Shown here: one piece after another, positions 8,176-17,399 of the stretch | How the letters are laid out: every line of letters begins with the position of its first letter | How positions within the stretch are numbered: position 1 is the first letter of the stretch | Assembly: GCF_001552595.1 (NCBI RefSeq) | Contig: NZ_BCRM01000027.1 | Coordinates: forward strand, 20,706 to 84,705 | Source: Rhodococcus erythropolis NBRC 15567 | Lineage (GTDB): Bacteria; Actinomycetota; Actinomycetes; Mycobacteriales; Mycobacteriaceae | Length of the DNA: 64,000 nucleotides | Reading direction: 5' to 3' | Program-made: the position numbers and the translations under genes | Notes under the pieces: model-generated | The model's input: only the letters and a program-made list of their open reading frames with translations | What the model was told of the DNA's origin: nothing | Databases searched by the model: none

Positions 8176-8210
8176 GTGGTTTACCCTCCCAACGAACAGG
8201 ACCGATTGAC

Positions 8211-8786
8211 ATGCCTCGCGCAGGACTCACAGCCGACCGCCTCGCGATGGCGGGCGCGGAATTGGCCGACGAGGTCGGCTTCGAGCAGGTGACCGTATCG
8301 GCAGTCGCCAGACAGTTCGACGTCAAGGTCGCAAGCCTGTACTCCCACGTGAAAAGTTCGAACGACCTCAAAACCAGAATCGCGTTGCTCGCTTTGGAAG
8401 AGATGGCCGGCCAGGCTGCCGACGCCGTGGCCGGTCGGTCCGGCCGCGACGCTTTGACCGCCTTCGCGAACGTCTATCGCGACTACGCGAAGGCACACCC
8501 CGGCCGGTACGCCGCGTCACAGATGCGCCTCACCCCGGAGGACGCAGCAGCGAGCGCGGGCTTCAGACACTCGCAGATGATGCGATCGATTCTGCGCGGA
8601 TACAACCTCAACGACCTCGACCAGACTCACGCAGTTCGGTTGCTAGGCAGCGTTTTCCATGGATATGCCAGCCTGGAGTTAGGTGGATCGTTCAGCCACA
8701 GTGCACCGGACAGCGCCGAAAGCTGGTCCAGGATCCTCGAGGCTCTCGATTCGATGCTGACCAATTGGCCAGCGTCGAGTGCATGA
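8211..8786 (+). CDS. TetR/AcrR family regulator with WHG-type C-terminal domain
   Basis: A 191-residue repressor. The helix-turn-helix spans about residues 8-55 (AGAELADEVGFEQVTVSAVA, then FDVKVASLYSHVKSSNDLK). The C-terminal half (YRDYAKAHPGRYAAS, later LLGSVFHGYASLELGG) matches the WHG/TetR_C_33 ligand domain. It probably represses itself and the divergent hydrolase gene through the palindromes at 8135-8175. Confidence 0.88.
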   Translation: MPRAGLTADRLAMAGAELADEVGFEQVTVSAVARQFDVKVASLYSHVKSSNDLKTRIALLALEEMAGQAADAVAGRSGRDALTAFANVYRDYAKAHPGRYAASQMRLTPEDAAASAGFRHSQMMRSILRGYNLNDLDQTHAVRLLGSVFHGYASLELGGSFSHSAPDSAESWSRILEALDSMLTNWPASSA

Positions 8787-8973
8787 TCAGGCGTGCTTCT
8801 TGTGAGCAAAGTTCCTGCGCCACTTGGTGATGGCATGCGGCCTGATGGTGGAGACCGCAACCTCGAGCCCACCGCAGGAGCAGCGCCACAAAATTGCGCA
8901 TTCCCGTAATCATTGGTCGCACTGGAACAGCAGAGGGTCCGAGTGGGCAATAAGTCGAGGTGTGGGGCTGCGC

Positions 8974-9882
8974 TTAGAGGAGAAGCTTGGCACGCAGAGA
9001 GTCGATAGTGCCCTGGTCGACGCCGAGGCCCTCCCGTACGTAAGTATCCATACCGCCGTAGAGTCGGTCCACCTGGGCGTACGCCGCATCGAGCCACGAC
9101 AGGTCCACCGCGTCGTCCCGGCCCAGGTACGTGTTCGACGCCATGAAGTCGGCACTGATGACCTCACGCGGGACACCGAGGATGGTCAGCAGGATCGCGG
9201 TACCCCAACCGGTGCGATCCTTCCCTGCGCTGCAGTGGTAGACGGTTGCGCCGTCGGAGTTGTTCGCGATCGCCGTCAGCAGATCATGGAAGGCGACATC
9301 GGAGCCACGGTAGTTGACCATGAACGGGTAGCCGATGCTCTGGCCGATGTTCGAGGTTCCGTTGACCGCGCCGTCGATCAACGCGCGACCGAGGGTCAGG
9401 GGAACGAACTCGTGGAACGCGATGCCATGGTCGATGCTGACGACGTCGGCGACCTGGTAGGTGACCCCGGCGGGGATCCGATCGGGATCCTCCGTGCGTT
9501 CGGAGGTGTTACGCAGATCGACGTCGAGGGTCAGGTTCGCGGCGGTGAGTTTGGCCAGATCAGTCTCATTGAGCGAGCTGAGCTTGTTGGAACGGAACAC
9601 CAGGCCTGTCCGGACGGTCCTGCCGTCGGTAGTCCGATAGCCGCCGATGTCGCGGAAGTTCCGCGCCTCGTCGAGCCTGATCTCGGCCGCGGACGGCGGT
9701 GGGATCTCCGGCAGCGGCGGTTGCTCCCCGGACGATCCGAACTGGCTCGAACCCGATTGCGGGTCGCCGCTCGAGGCGGAGGCGAGTGCGGGGCCAGTCA
9801 AGGCCGCCACCACGGTAAACAGCGCAGTGAGGGCGATTCCGAAAGAATGCGCCCCTCGGCGGCGCGTGTAAGCAGTCGTCAT
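8974..9882 (-). CDS. secreted tyrosine/serine protein phosphatase (PtpB-like)
   Basis: A 302-residue protein. Residues 1-35 form a signal peptide (basic RRRG, then ALTALFTVVAALTGPALASA). A linker rich in Ser, Gly and Pro leads to the phosphatase domain: NFRDIGGY near 75, RTGLVFRSNKLSSL near 91 and the P-loop HCSAGKDRTG at 216-225 with nucleophile Cys217. This is the signature of M. tuberculosis PtpB-type phosphatases, which can also act on phosphoserine or phosphoinositides. The ATG at 9882 with GAAGAGG upstream gives the signal peptide. It appears monocistronic; the substrate is unknown. Confidence 0.87.
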   Translation of the reverse strand: MTTAYTRRRGAHSFGIALTALFTVVAALTGPALASASSGDPQSGSSQFGSSGEQPPLPEIPPPSAAEIRLDEARNFRDIGGYRTTDGRTVRTGLVFRSNKLSSLNETDLAKLTAANLTLDVDLRNTSERTEDPDRIPAGVTYQVADVVSIDHGIAFHEFVPLTLGRALIDGAVNGTSNIGQSIGYPFMVNYRGSDVAFHDLLTAIANNSDGATVYHCSAGKDRTGWGTAILLTILGVPREVISADFMASNTYLGRDDAVDLSWLDAAYAQVDRLYGGMDTYVREGLGVDQGTIDSLRAKLLL

Positions 9883-10066
9883 CGTCGTCCTCTTCACTCG
9901 CTGTGCTGGACGACCCCGCGCCCCCGCAAACTCACGTGCGAGATTACAAGGGTGGCGCGCTCCTCGTCCCGACTTTGCCCCAAAAACCGGACATTTGTTC
10001 AGGTGCCCGAATTGCCCGCTCCTGCCACTCCTACACCCTCGGCACACTGAACCGCGCCCGTGCTTG

Positions 10067-11056
10067 TCACGCGGGGTCGGAGTCGAGTCGATTCCGAAGC
10101 CAGGCACCCATATCTAGCGCAGCACGCCGGGCAACAGGCGTTGGATGGTTTGTAAATCCATGCGGGACAACAGGATAGAGACGCAAGTCGACGTCGTTAC
10201 CGGCCGCCGACAGCCGCGCCACCATGGAGAGGTTCTCAGCCAGAACCACGTCTTCTGACCCGACCACCACGAGGGTAGGCGGCAGGCCGCTGAGGTCGCC
10301 GAATGTCGGAGAAATATCCGGGAGAGTGCGATCATCGACATGCCCGACATAGGCTTCGATGAAGTATTCGTCGCTGATGGTGCGGCCCGCGGGAGTCTGA
10401 GCACTGACGTCGTACGTGCCCGCTTCCAGCACGGCACCCGAAAACGACTTGGCCAGACCTCGATCACGAAGGCGCAGCAATGTCGTCGTCACCAAGGTTG
10501 CTCCCGCCGACATGCCACCGATGGCGAGCCTGGTTGTCCCGAACCGTTCGGCAGCGACATCAAGTAGCCACAAAGCGACTGCCTCACAATCGTCCGGCGC
10601 TGCAGGCCAAGGGAATTCCGGCGCAAGCCGGTAATCGACGGTAACCACTGCCACCCCGACCGCGTCGGCAAGTCTCGTACTTCGGGCGTCAGCGCTGGCC
10701 GCTGAACTCATGTAGAAACCACCACCCGGAAGATACAGATAGACCCCGTTGACAACGCCGTCTTTCGGCGTGACTACGCGCACTGAAACGGATCGACCCT
10801 CGATGTCGAGTGTGTGTTCAACAGCCCGGGTCGCCGTGGGCTCAACCACCCTGGATGCTCGCGCCACAAGCAATTCCTGCAGCGAACTCGGACCGACACC
10901 GGCAAGCCGCGACGCATAGAACGCTCGCGTGATCGCCACATCGTCGCCGGGTAGTTGTTCGACCAGATCAGTCAGTGCAAGCTTCACAAATGCTCCCTCG
11001 GGTCGCGACTTGTCGACAATTCTCGCACCCCGTACAGCAGCCTCGAGCCGGGGCAT
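10067..11056 (-). CDS. alpha/beta hydrolase, hormone-sensitive-lipase family
   Basis: A 329-residue carboxylesterase-like protein. The oxyanion motif appears as PGGGFYM (usually HGGG) near residue 110, the nucleophile elbow as GMSAGA near 180, and the catalytic His in PHGFTNHP near 300; VVVGSEDVV near 270 holds the Asp. The HSL (Lip/Est) family hydrolyses short- to medium-chain esters. The ATG at 11056 is chosen; a TTG at 11101 would add 15 residues. It is divergent from the secreted glycosidase gene. The Pro in place of the first His of HGGG is unusual. Confidence 0.83.
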   Translation of the reverse strand: MPRLEAAVRGARIVDKSRPEGAFVKLALTDLVEQLPGDDVAITRAFYASRLAGVGPSSLQELLVARASRVVEPTATRAVEHTLDIEGRSVSVRVVTPKDGVVNGVYLYLPGGGFYMSSAASADARSTRLADAVGVAVVTVDYRLAPEFPWPAAPDDCEAVALWLLDVAAERFGTTRLAIGGMSAGATLVTTTLLRLRDRGLAKSFSGAVLEAGTYDVSAQTPAGRTISDEYFIEAYVGHVDDRTLPDISPTFGDLSGLPPTLVVVGSEDVVLAENLSMVARLSAAGNDVDLRLYPVVPHGFTNHPTPVARRAALDMGAWLRNRLDSDPA

Positions 11057-11161
11057 TCCAGGCAGTGAAGACGTGACGGGTATGTGCGAATCGCGCCGCA
11101 ATAAGGCGTTCTCACGCTACCCTCATCTCCAAATTGGACGTTTGTCTAGAAAGGTCACCGG

Positions 11162-12625
11162 ATGCGCGCGCTGTTGCTTGCCACCCTTGCAATCCTGGCT
11201 ATCCAGATTGCAGCCCCGGCGGCAAACGCTTCACCTCCGGATCCAGGCTGGACTCTCCCCCAACTGACCGTCGCAGATCGAACGATCAAGGACGTCGACG
11301 GACGAACGGTGTTGCTCCGCGGCGTGAACGCCAACGGTCTCAATGACTACGCAACCAACGGCACCGGTCTACCCACCGTTACGCCGCTGGGAAGAACGGA
11401 CTTCGCGCAGATGGCCGCGCTGGGCTTCAACGTCGTCCGACTCAACGTCGCGTGGTCCCTCCTCGAACCGACCCGCGGTGCATTCGACACTGCGTATGTC
11501 GACCGGATTCGAGGCGCAGTCCAGAACGCGAAAGATCACGGCATTTACACCGTTCTCGACATGCATCAGGACGCATGGGGCCCGTACGTCGGCACCCCGA
11601 GCGACCAGTCGTGCCCGTCTTTCATGGAGCCGGGAGTCGGCTGGGACGGCGCACCGGAGTGGGCAACCCTGACCGGCGGATGGACGACCTGCAATATCGC
11701 TGGACTCCGGGAAGCCGCACCGGCGATCGCCCATGCCTTCCAGGCGTTTTACGACGACGAGCAAGGAATCCAGAGTCGCCTCGTGGCTACGTGGGCGCGG
11801 TTGGCCGCCGAGTTCAAAGACGAACCAGCGGTGGCAGGATACGACCTTTTGAACGAACCGAATCCCGGCCTGCGCGATCCATTCACCGCCGCTGATCAGA
11901 TCGGGCAGTACTACAAGCGGGCCACCGACGCCATCAGACAGGCCGAATCAGGCGGATTTCCGCACCTCGTGTTCTTCGAGCCCAGCGCGATCTGGTCGGC
12001 ATTCGGCTTCGACGCGCTGCCCCCACGCCAGTACCTGACCGATCCTCTGGTGGTCTTCTCGCCACATCTCTACAGCGAATCGATAACAGTCAGTAGCGAA
12101 TTCCCCGGAATCGAAGACGGGTTCAAGATCGCCGACCGCGCTGCCGCCTGGTACGACGCCCCGTTGTGGACGGGTGAATGGGGTTGGTTCGGGGATGCCG
12201 GCGAGCAGGGAGCAGACGTCGACCGCTTCGTCGACGCCACCGACAAGTACCGGATGGGCGGCGCGTGGTGGTCGTGGACACAAGCGTGCGGTGACCCCCA
12301 CCCGGTTCGGGACGGCAATACCCACCAGCCGCAAGGAAATTTGAATCGCATCGACTGCCCTTCCGGCGAATCGCTCGGGCTCGTAGAGGGATTTGCCGGG
12401 CCTCTCTCGCGTGCTTATCCGCGAGCAGCGCCCGGCACACTGACGGAGTTGTCGCGCAACGGGTTTACCGGGACCGGTACCGGACAGGTCGAAGCCTGGT
12501 ACCCCGGCACCGACCGGCCACAGCTCGAGACCACGAATCTCGCTGACGTCCGACTGTCCCCGATAGAGGGCGGCTGGCAACTGATCGGCCACGCCGATGG
12601 CGACTACGCGGTGAACTTGGCCTGA
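11162..12625 (+). CDS. secreted GH5 glycosidase, endoglycoceramidase-like
   Basis: A 487-residue protein with a signal peptide (about 1-24, ending PAANAS). The GH5 barrel shows LRGVNANGLN near 52, RLNVAWSLLEP near 93, DMHQDAWG near 133, LLNEPNP with acid/base Glu232, and TGEWGWFG with nucleophile Glu339. A beta-sandwich region follows (about 400-487). Length, motif order and the DMHQD and GEWG contexts match Rhodococcus endoglycoceramidases (about 490 residues), which cut the bond between oligosaccharide and ceramide in glycosphingolipids. Another GH5 beta-glucosidase is possible. It stands alone and is likely exported. Confidence 0.82.
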   Translation: MRALLLATLAILAIQIAAPAANASPPDPGWTLPQLTVADRTIKDVDGRTVLLRGVNANGLNDYATNGTGLPTVTPLGRTDFAQMAALGFNVVRLNVAWSLLEPTRGAFDTAYVDRIRGAVQNAKDHGIYTVLDMHQDAWGPYVGTPSDQSCPSFMEPGVGWDGAPEWATLTGGWTTCNIAGLREAAPAIAHAFQAFYDDEQGIQSRLVATWARLAAEFKDEPAVAGYDLLNEPNPGLRDPFTAADQIGQYYKRATDAIRQAESGGFPHLVFFEPSAIWSAFGFDALPPRQYLTDPLVVFSPHLYSESITVSSEFPGIEDGFKIADRAAAWYDAPLWTGEWGWFGDAGEQGADVDRFVDATDKYRMGGAWWSWTQACGDPHPVRDGNTHQPQGNLNRIDCPSGESLGLVEGFAGPLSRAYPRAAPGTLTELSRNGFTGTGTGQVEAWYPGTDRPQLETTNLADVRLSPIEGGWQLIGHADGDYAVNLA

Positions 12626-12676
12626 TAGGACACCCACCTCGGCGGTCCGCGTTCACACCACGTGAAAGAGGGCTTA

Positions 12677-13339
12677 TCAGAAGATTCCGCCGATTCCTTT
12701 GCCGATCAGAACAACTCCGACGACCAAGATCAACACGCTCATCACCGTGGTGTTGTTGTCTTGGAGCCAGACCTTGAGCTTGGCCAACGGCTCGCGCAGA
12801 CGATCAGCAGCCACCAGGTATCCGATGACCGGGATCGCGACCGTTGAACTGGCGATGATCGTGAAGACAAGGACAGAGGCGATCACTCCACTCGTCGCCA
12901 GCGACGCCGAGCCGATCGACACTCCCGCCGCGATGCACATCAGCAGATTCTTCGGGTTGATCGCGGCGAGCGCGAATCCTAGGCCCAACCCCTTGACCGC
13001 GGTCATCTCGTCGATGGCTTGCATCCACTTCGGTGTTTCGTGTTCGCCGCTGCGCCCTCGCCACTGCTTGACCCCGACCGCCAACAGGAGGACACCGAGA
13101 GCGAGTTTGATCCACGATACCGTGGCAGACGGTCCATTGTCCGAGGTACCGAGGGCACTGGACAGGGTGACAAAAAGAACTGTGGCAATGAAGATTCCGA
13201 GCAGCCAACCCAACGCGAACCCGATGCTGGTGCTACCCGCGCGCTTGGAGAGCAACATCAAGATCGTGGCGATGACGGCTACCGGAGACACGGCGACACC
13301 GACAGCTATGGGGAGGAGATCTCCGATAACGGAACCCAT
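12677..13339 (-). CDS. GAP/Sap-family membrane protein (PF11139)
   Basis: A 220-residue protein with six hydrophobic segments: 5-30, 37-62, 75-93, 112-135, 145-172 and 198-219. The start LLPIAVGVAVSPVAVIATILML, the motif AAINPKNLLM near 125 and the overall LysE-like fold match the GAP family, which includes the mycobacterial glycolipid-addressing protein Gap and the sulfolipid protein Sap. A role in lipid or small-molecule export is the best guess. The ATG at 13339 is used. No linked gene indicates the substrate. Confidence 0.78.
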   Translation of the reverse strand: MGSVIGDLLPIAVGVAVSPVAVIATILMLLSKRAGSTSIGFALGWLLGIFIATVLFVTLSSALGTSDNGPSATVSWIKLALGVLLLAVGVKQWRGRSGEHETPKWMQAIDEMTAVKGLGLGFALAAINPKNLLMCIAAGVSIGSASLATSGVIASVLVFTIIASSTVAIPVIGYLVAADRLREPLAKLKVWLQDNNTTVMSVLILVVGVVLIGKGIGGIF

Positions 13340-13471
13340 GTCAAAACTCGTTTCTCATCGGGACGCAGTCGATACCGCTGCGCGCCAATGCTGACACTCT
13401 GTGCGCCTACATCGTTCGTGCCTCATTCGAAAGGGATGAGCGCCCGAACGCCGGACCACTGACTCGCCCCG

Positions 13472-15064
13472 TCAATTCGTCTGTGCTTGTTGGAATGCAG
13501 CGGCAACACCACCGACGTCTCCCCCGACTTGGAACACTCCCCTAGGCAGGTCGGGAAACACTGCATCACTGACGGCGACGACAAACAGAAGTCGGCGATC
13601 GTCGGGGGTGATCATGTAACCCGACAACGCTTGAAGAGTGACTATCAACCTGCCGGTGTCAGATTCGACGTCGGCGGATGTTCCCGTCTTACCGATGACC
13701 TTCCCCTTTGCCGGACTGTCGGTTCCCACGCCCGACAACGAGCCTCGCTCACCGAGTACGGGTTGACCTGCCCAGAACGTATCGGCCCATGGCTGCTGGT
13801 CCACCCAGTCGAGCCACTGGAGGACGGCTGCGGGCGTCGATTGTGACGGGTCTCCGCCCTGACCGTCCATGACCACCAGGTCGGATGCTGCAATACCAGC
13901 CTTCTCGGCAAGTGCCCGCACGGTGGGAAGACCGTCGCTGCACGACGACGATCCTGTCGCTACTGCCAACAGACACAAGAAAGTGTTCGCGCCCGTGTTG
14001 TAGCTTGTCGCGAGAATCATCCCTCCCGACTCCGAAATTGGTGCCGATTGCAGGCTCGCAACCTGTCGACTTCCTGAATATGTCCGATCGACAGGCAGGG
14101 CAGCCGTGCTGTTCGTACGAGATACCGATGCAACCTCGATTCCATTGCGTCGCAGTGCTTCTACGAACAGCTGACGCGCCCACGTCGGCGCGTCGGTGAT
14201 GCGATAGACAGTCAGCGATGTCTTTCCAGCCGGCACGGACCCGGTCACGTTGATCTGGGTGGGATCGGACGGATCGGCCGCAACCTTCAGAGTCGAGTCG
14301 CTACCTTCCTCACCCGTGGTGACCTGAGCATCGACGCGGAACAGGCCGTTACCGGGAAGCATGTCGATGGTGGCGGGCTCACCTACCGCACCCGGACTCG
14401 CCTGGATATCGACGAGGTTGTCGTTGACGAAAATCGATGGGACCAGGCCTTCGACTGTCGAGTATGTGTCCCACAGACGAGGGTCTACCAGAACGTCGCC
14501 GTTTACCCGAGTGATGCCGGCGTCGGCTACTTGTCGTGCGAGATCGTTCAGGCCTGCCAGCGGATCACCGGGCGCGAGAACGGCTCCTGGCAGGGCATCG
14601 GCGTAGACGTGGTCGATGCCGTCGGTGGCGAAATCGAATCGGCCTTGTGCGGCGTTGCGCCCACCGAGCGCGAGGTCACCGGAGCCGACCAGCACCAGAT
14701 CACCGGTAAGGGTGCCCTCGACGGGGAGAGAAGTGGCATAAACGGGGGTGGTGACAGTGTGGTCTACACCAAGGGTGTCGTAGGCGGTGCCGACGGTGAA
14801 ATGTTTGGTCTGGGAAGCCAAAAACATAGAGCTATCAGCATTGTTGCTGTAAACCACCTCGTCGGTGGCGGGGTCGACCAAGAGATAGGACCACCGAGCC
14901 ATAGCGTACGGATCGGTGGCCATGATGCGGGCTGCCTCCTCGGGAACCTGTTGCGCCGGAGCCGATGCGGAATCGGAATTCGACGGCTTCGCCGAACATG
15001 CGGTGAGGACTACTCCGACGCTGATGAACGCAGCGACGGCGCGAACTGATGTGGTGTGCGGCAT
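13472..15064 (-). CDS. dacB: D-alanyl-D-alanine carboxypeptidase/endopeptidase (PBP4, class C), lipoprotein
   Basis: A 530-residue S13-family peptidase acting on cell-wall peptidoglycan. The signal ends in a lipobox (VVLTAC, Cys23), so it should be lipid-anchored outside the membrane. The penicillin-binding motifs are SQTK near residue 84, SYN near 355 (ATSYNTGAN) and KTG near 462 (IGKTGTSADV). Between the first two lies the large insertion typical of PBP4. It is divergent from a second serine-hydrolase lipoprotein gene and shares with it the promoter region that holds the TGCA-rich palindrome at 15103-15133. Confidence 0.87.
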   Translation of the reverse strand: MPHTTSVRAVAAFISVGVVLTACSAKPSNSDSASAPAQQVPEEAARIMATDPYAMARWSYLLVDPATDEVVYSNNADSSMFLASQTKHFTVGTAYDTLGVDHTVTTPVYATSLPVEGTLTGDLVLVGSGDLALGGRNAAQGRFDFATDGIDHVYADALPGAVLAPGDPLAGLNDLARQVADAGITRVNGDVLVDPRLWDTYSTVEGLVPSIFVNDNLVDIQASPGAVGEPATIDMLPGNGLFRVDAQVTTGEEGSDSTLKVAADPSDPTQINVTGSVPAGKTSLTVYRITDAPTWARQLFVEALRRNGIEVASVSRTNSTAALPVDRTYSGSRQVASLQSAPISESGGMILATSYNTGANTFLCLLAVATGSSSCSDGLPTVRALAEKAGIAASDLVVMDGQGGDPSQSTPAAVLQWLDWVDQQPWADTFWAGQPVLGERGSLSGVGTDSPAKGKVIGKTGTSADVESDTGRLIVTLQALSGYMITPDDRRLLFVVAVSDAVFPDLPRGVFQVGGDVGGVAAAFQQAQTN

Positions 15065-15102
15065 GGACGCTCCTGAGGATGCATGACTGATTTGTCGTAA
15101 TT

Positions 15103-15133
15103 TACTGCAAAGTGCAGCATGCAGAGTGCAGTA
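15103..15133. promoter_or_regulatory. TGCA-rich operator candidate between two wall-enzyme genes
   Basis: TACTGCA (15103-15109) and TGCAGTA (15127-15133) form a perfect inverted repeat. Between them lies TGCAGCATGCA (15113-15123), giving repeated TGCAG/CTGCA units over 31 bases. The location between divergent PBP4 and serine-hydrolase genes suggests joint control, possibly by the PadR protein at 16519. Confidence 0.5.
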
Positions 15134-15150
15134 TCGCTTAAAGTCCCTCT

Positions 15151-16476
15151 ATGAACCCTTTTGGGAAGTCGACGTCCTTTCACAACGTCAAGACCAGCAA
15201 AGTGGCTGTGGCCTGCATCGCTACGGCATTGCTGCTCTCAGCCTGTTCGTCCGCAACCGATTCCGAGTCCCCCTCGTCGTCCCCGCCGACCTCCGCCGGG
15301 TCTGCGGACAGCGCCGTCTTGTCTTTCGACAGCGCCGCAATGGATTCCGTCGTCTCCGAGAAGGCAGAAGAGTTCCGTGAGATCGCAATGGTGGTCATGA
15401 TCACGACGCCGACGCAGAAGTACGTCAATACATGGGGTTCGGTCAGGGAAGGCGTGAACGAGCCTCCCACTCTGGACACCAAGGTTCGCGTGGGCTCGAA
15501 CACCAAGACCTGGACCGGTACGGCCATCCTGCAGTTGGTCGACGAAGGCAAGGTTGCGGTAACCGATCCGGTCAGCAAGTTCCGCCCAGATGTCCCCAAC
15601 GGCGACAACATCACCATCGGCGACCTACTCGACATGCGTAGCGGCCTGTACAACTACACCGAAACCCTCGAACTAAACCGGGCGCTCGACGAGCAACCGG
15701 AGCGGGTGTGGACACCCGAGGAACTGCTGGCAATGGGGCTGAGCCAGCCGCCGTATTTCGCGCCCGACACCGGTTATCACTACTCCAACACCAATACCGT
15801 TCTCCTCGGCTTGATCGCCGAGCAGCTGGACGGCAAGCCGATTCAGCAGATCTTCGCGGACCGATTCTTCGGGCCACTCGCACTCGCAGGGACGTCGTTT
15901 CCTGCGAACACCGACACCAGCATCCCGACTCCGTTTGCAGACGGCTACACCTACAGTGGCAACGTCGAAACGCTCGGCGAAGGCAAAGAGGCTCTCCCAC
16001 AATCTCGCCTCGACGCGATCGCCGCAGGCACCGAAAAACCGACCAACACCACTAGGCACAATCCCTCGTGGACATGGTCTGCAGGTCAGGGAATTTCGAC
16101 TGCAAACGACATGGCGACATGGGTCAAAGCTCTGGGAACCGGTTCGCTCCTGAGTCCCGCCACACAAGAGTTGCGTTTGAACAGTGTGCAACCCACAGAT
16201 GGCGAAGGATCCGCAGGATACGGATACGGTATCGCTCAAATGGGTCCGATGTACGGCCACATCGGCGAACTGCCCGGCTACAACTCGTTCATGGGGTACG
16301 ACCCGGTCAACGACGTAACCTTGGTGGTGTGGGGAAATCTGGCACCCACGGCCGATGGTTTCGCCCCGGCCTCTGCCGTCGCTGCAGCGCTCGTCCCCTT
16401 CATCTACGGCAAGCCCGCTCAGGACACATCCGACGACATCGCCGACACCGAGGATGCAAACGGTGAAGGGAAGTAG
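15151..16476 (+). CDS. serine hydrolase, class C beta-lactamase/DD-peptidase family, lipoprotein
   Basis: A 441-residue protein. Residues 1-32 form a lipoprotein signal (LLLSAC, Cys32) followed by a Ser/Pro-rich linker. The S12 motifs are visible: SNTK with nucleophile Ser near 115, YSN near 210 (YHYSNTNT) and HIGELPGYNS near 370 in place of KTG. This set occurs in DD-carboxypeptidases, esterases and beta-lactamases; with an adjacent PBP4 gene a wall-peptide role fits best. The ATG at 15151 is used. A PadR gene follows after 42 bases, likely in the same transcript. Confidence 0.85.
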   Translation: MNPFGKSTSFHNVKTSKVAVACIATALLLSACSSATDSESPSSSPPTSAGSADSAVLSFDSAAMDSVVSEKAEEFREIAMVVMITTPTQKYVNTWGSVREGVNEPPTLDTKVRVGSNTKTWTGTAILQLVDEGKVAVTDPVSKFRPDVPNGDNITIGDLLDMRSGLYNYTETLELNRALDEQPERVWTPEELLAMGLSQPPYFAPDTGYHYSNTNTVLLGLIAEQLDGKPIQQIFADRFFGPLALAGTSFPANTDTSIPTPFADGYTYSGNVETLGEGKEALPQSRLDAIAAGTEKPTNTTRHNPSWTWSAGQGISTANDMATWVKALGTGSLLSPATQELRLNSVQPTDGEGSAGYGYGIAQMGPMYGHIGELPGYNSFMGYDPVNDVTLVVWGNLAPTADGFAPASAVAAALVPFIYGKPAQDTSDDIADTEDANGEGK

Positions 16477-16518
16477 CACTTGTAGGCTCGGATGTAACCG
16501 CGGAACGAAGGGAGCCAT

Positions 16519-17157
16519 GTGGCTCAGCGTGATCTCACACCTACCTCGTACATGATCCTGGGACTGCTGACGGTCAAGGACTGGTCGGCATACGAGATCG
16601 CCGAACAGGTAGGACGCGGGGTCGCCGAGTTGTGGCCCAGCGCAGACCGACAGCGATACAACGCCCCCAAAATTCTGCTTGAACGCGGTCTGGTCACGGC
16701 GAGCACGGTAACGAAAGGCACTCAGCGCTCCCGCACGGTCTACTCCATCACCGACGAAGGCCGCACAGCGCTGAGTGACTGGCTCGCCACCCAGGCCACA
16801 CCCCCCGCCTTGCAGTTCGAAGGCATGATCCGCGTGATCTTCGCCAACCAAGGCACGATCGCCGACCTGCGGACCAACCTGACCACCATGCGCGAACAGG
16901 CAACTCGGTCCCGAAGTCTGTTCGTCTCACACGCACAACGGATTTCGGCCCCCGAAGCCGGCACACTCCCCCAGCAGAATCATCTGATGGCACTGGCCAA
17001 CCGGTTCATGATCGGCCACTTCAACCACATCGCCGAATGGGCCGACTGGGCGCTGGAAGAAACTGCTGACTGGCCCGACACAGTGCAACCGGCAACAACC
17101 CACCGAAAGCGCACCGTCTCCACCCTCGCTCACTCGATAGACGACGGAAGTAGCTAG
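16519..17157 (+). CDS. PadR family transcriptional regulator
   Basis: A 212-residue protein with an N-terminal PadR winged helix (SYMILGLLTVKDWSAYEIAEQ, split near residues 10-30; LLERGLVTAS near 54; YSITDEGRTAL near 75) and a C-terminal helical Vir-like domain. The start is GTG at 16519, preceded by AAGGGAG. It lies 42 bases after the serine-hydrolase gene and may sense an envelope signal and control that gene and dacB. The ligand is unknown. Confidence 0.87.
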   Translation: MAQRDLTPTSYMILGLLTVKDWSAYEIAEQVGRGVAELWPSADRQRYNAPKILLERGLVTASTVTKGTQRSRTVYSITDEGRTALSDWLATQATPPALQFEGMIRVIFANQGTIADLRTNLTTMREQATRSRSLFVSHAQRISAPEAGTLPQQNHLMALANRFMIGHFNHIAEWADWALEETADWPDTVQPATTHRKRTVSTLAHSIDDGSS

Positions 17158-17399
17158 ATCCTCCTCGAAAGCCATCGGACGCCGGTCCGACACCTTCTCG
17201 AATCCAGTTCGATCAGCGATCTTGAAGAGAACAGTCCGACGGACGCGGACCGCGGACGAACGATCAGAGAAAGCGGGACCCGCAACGTCCGGTGACGAAC
17301 ACCGATTCCAAGTGCACGGCGGGGAAGGATGTCGACAGCCGGCGGAGGCAGCACTGGACGACATTGAATCTGGAGTAATTTCTCCTCGGAGTAGTTGGT
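17158..17399. other. non-coding spacer, no feature recognised
   Basis: These 242 bases between the PadR stop and the VOC remnant hold no convincing reading frame with a ribosome site. Composition is Arg-codon rich in every frame, which is normal for non-coding high-GC DNA. Confidence 0.5.

Noticed and set aside
8787..8973. Small gene or strong terminator between TetR and the phosphatase
   Set aside because: ATCAGGC/GCCTGAT arms are about 50 bases apart and no frame has a ribosome site.
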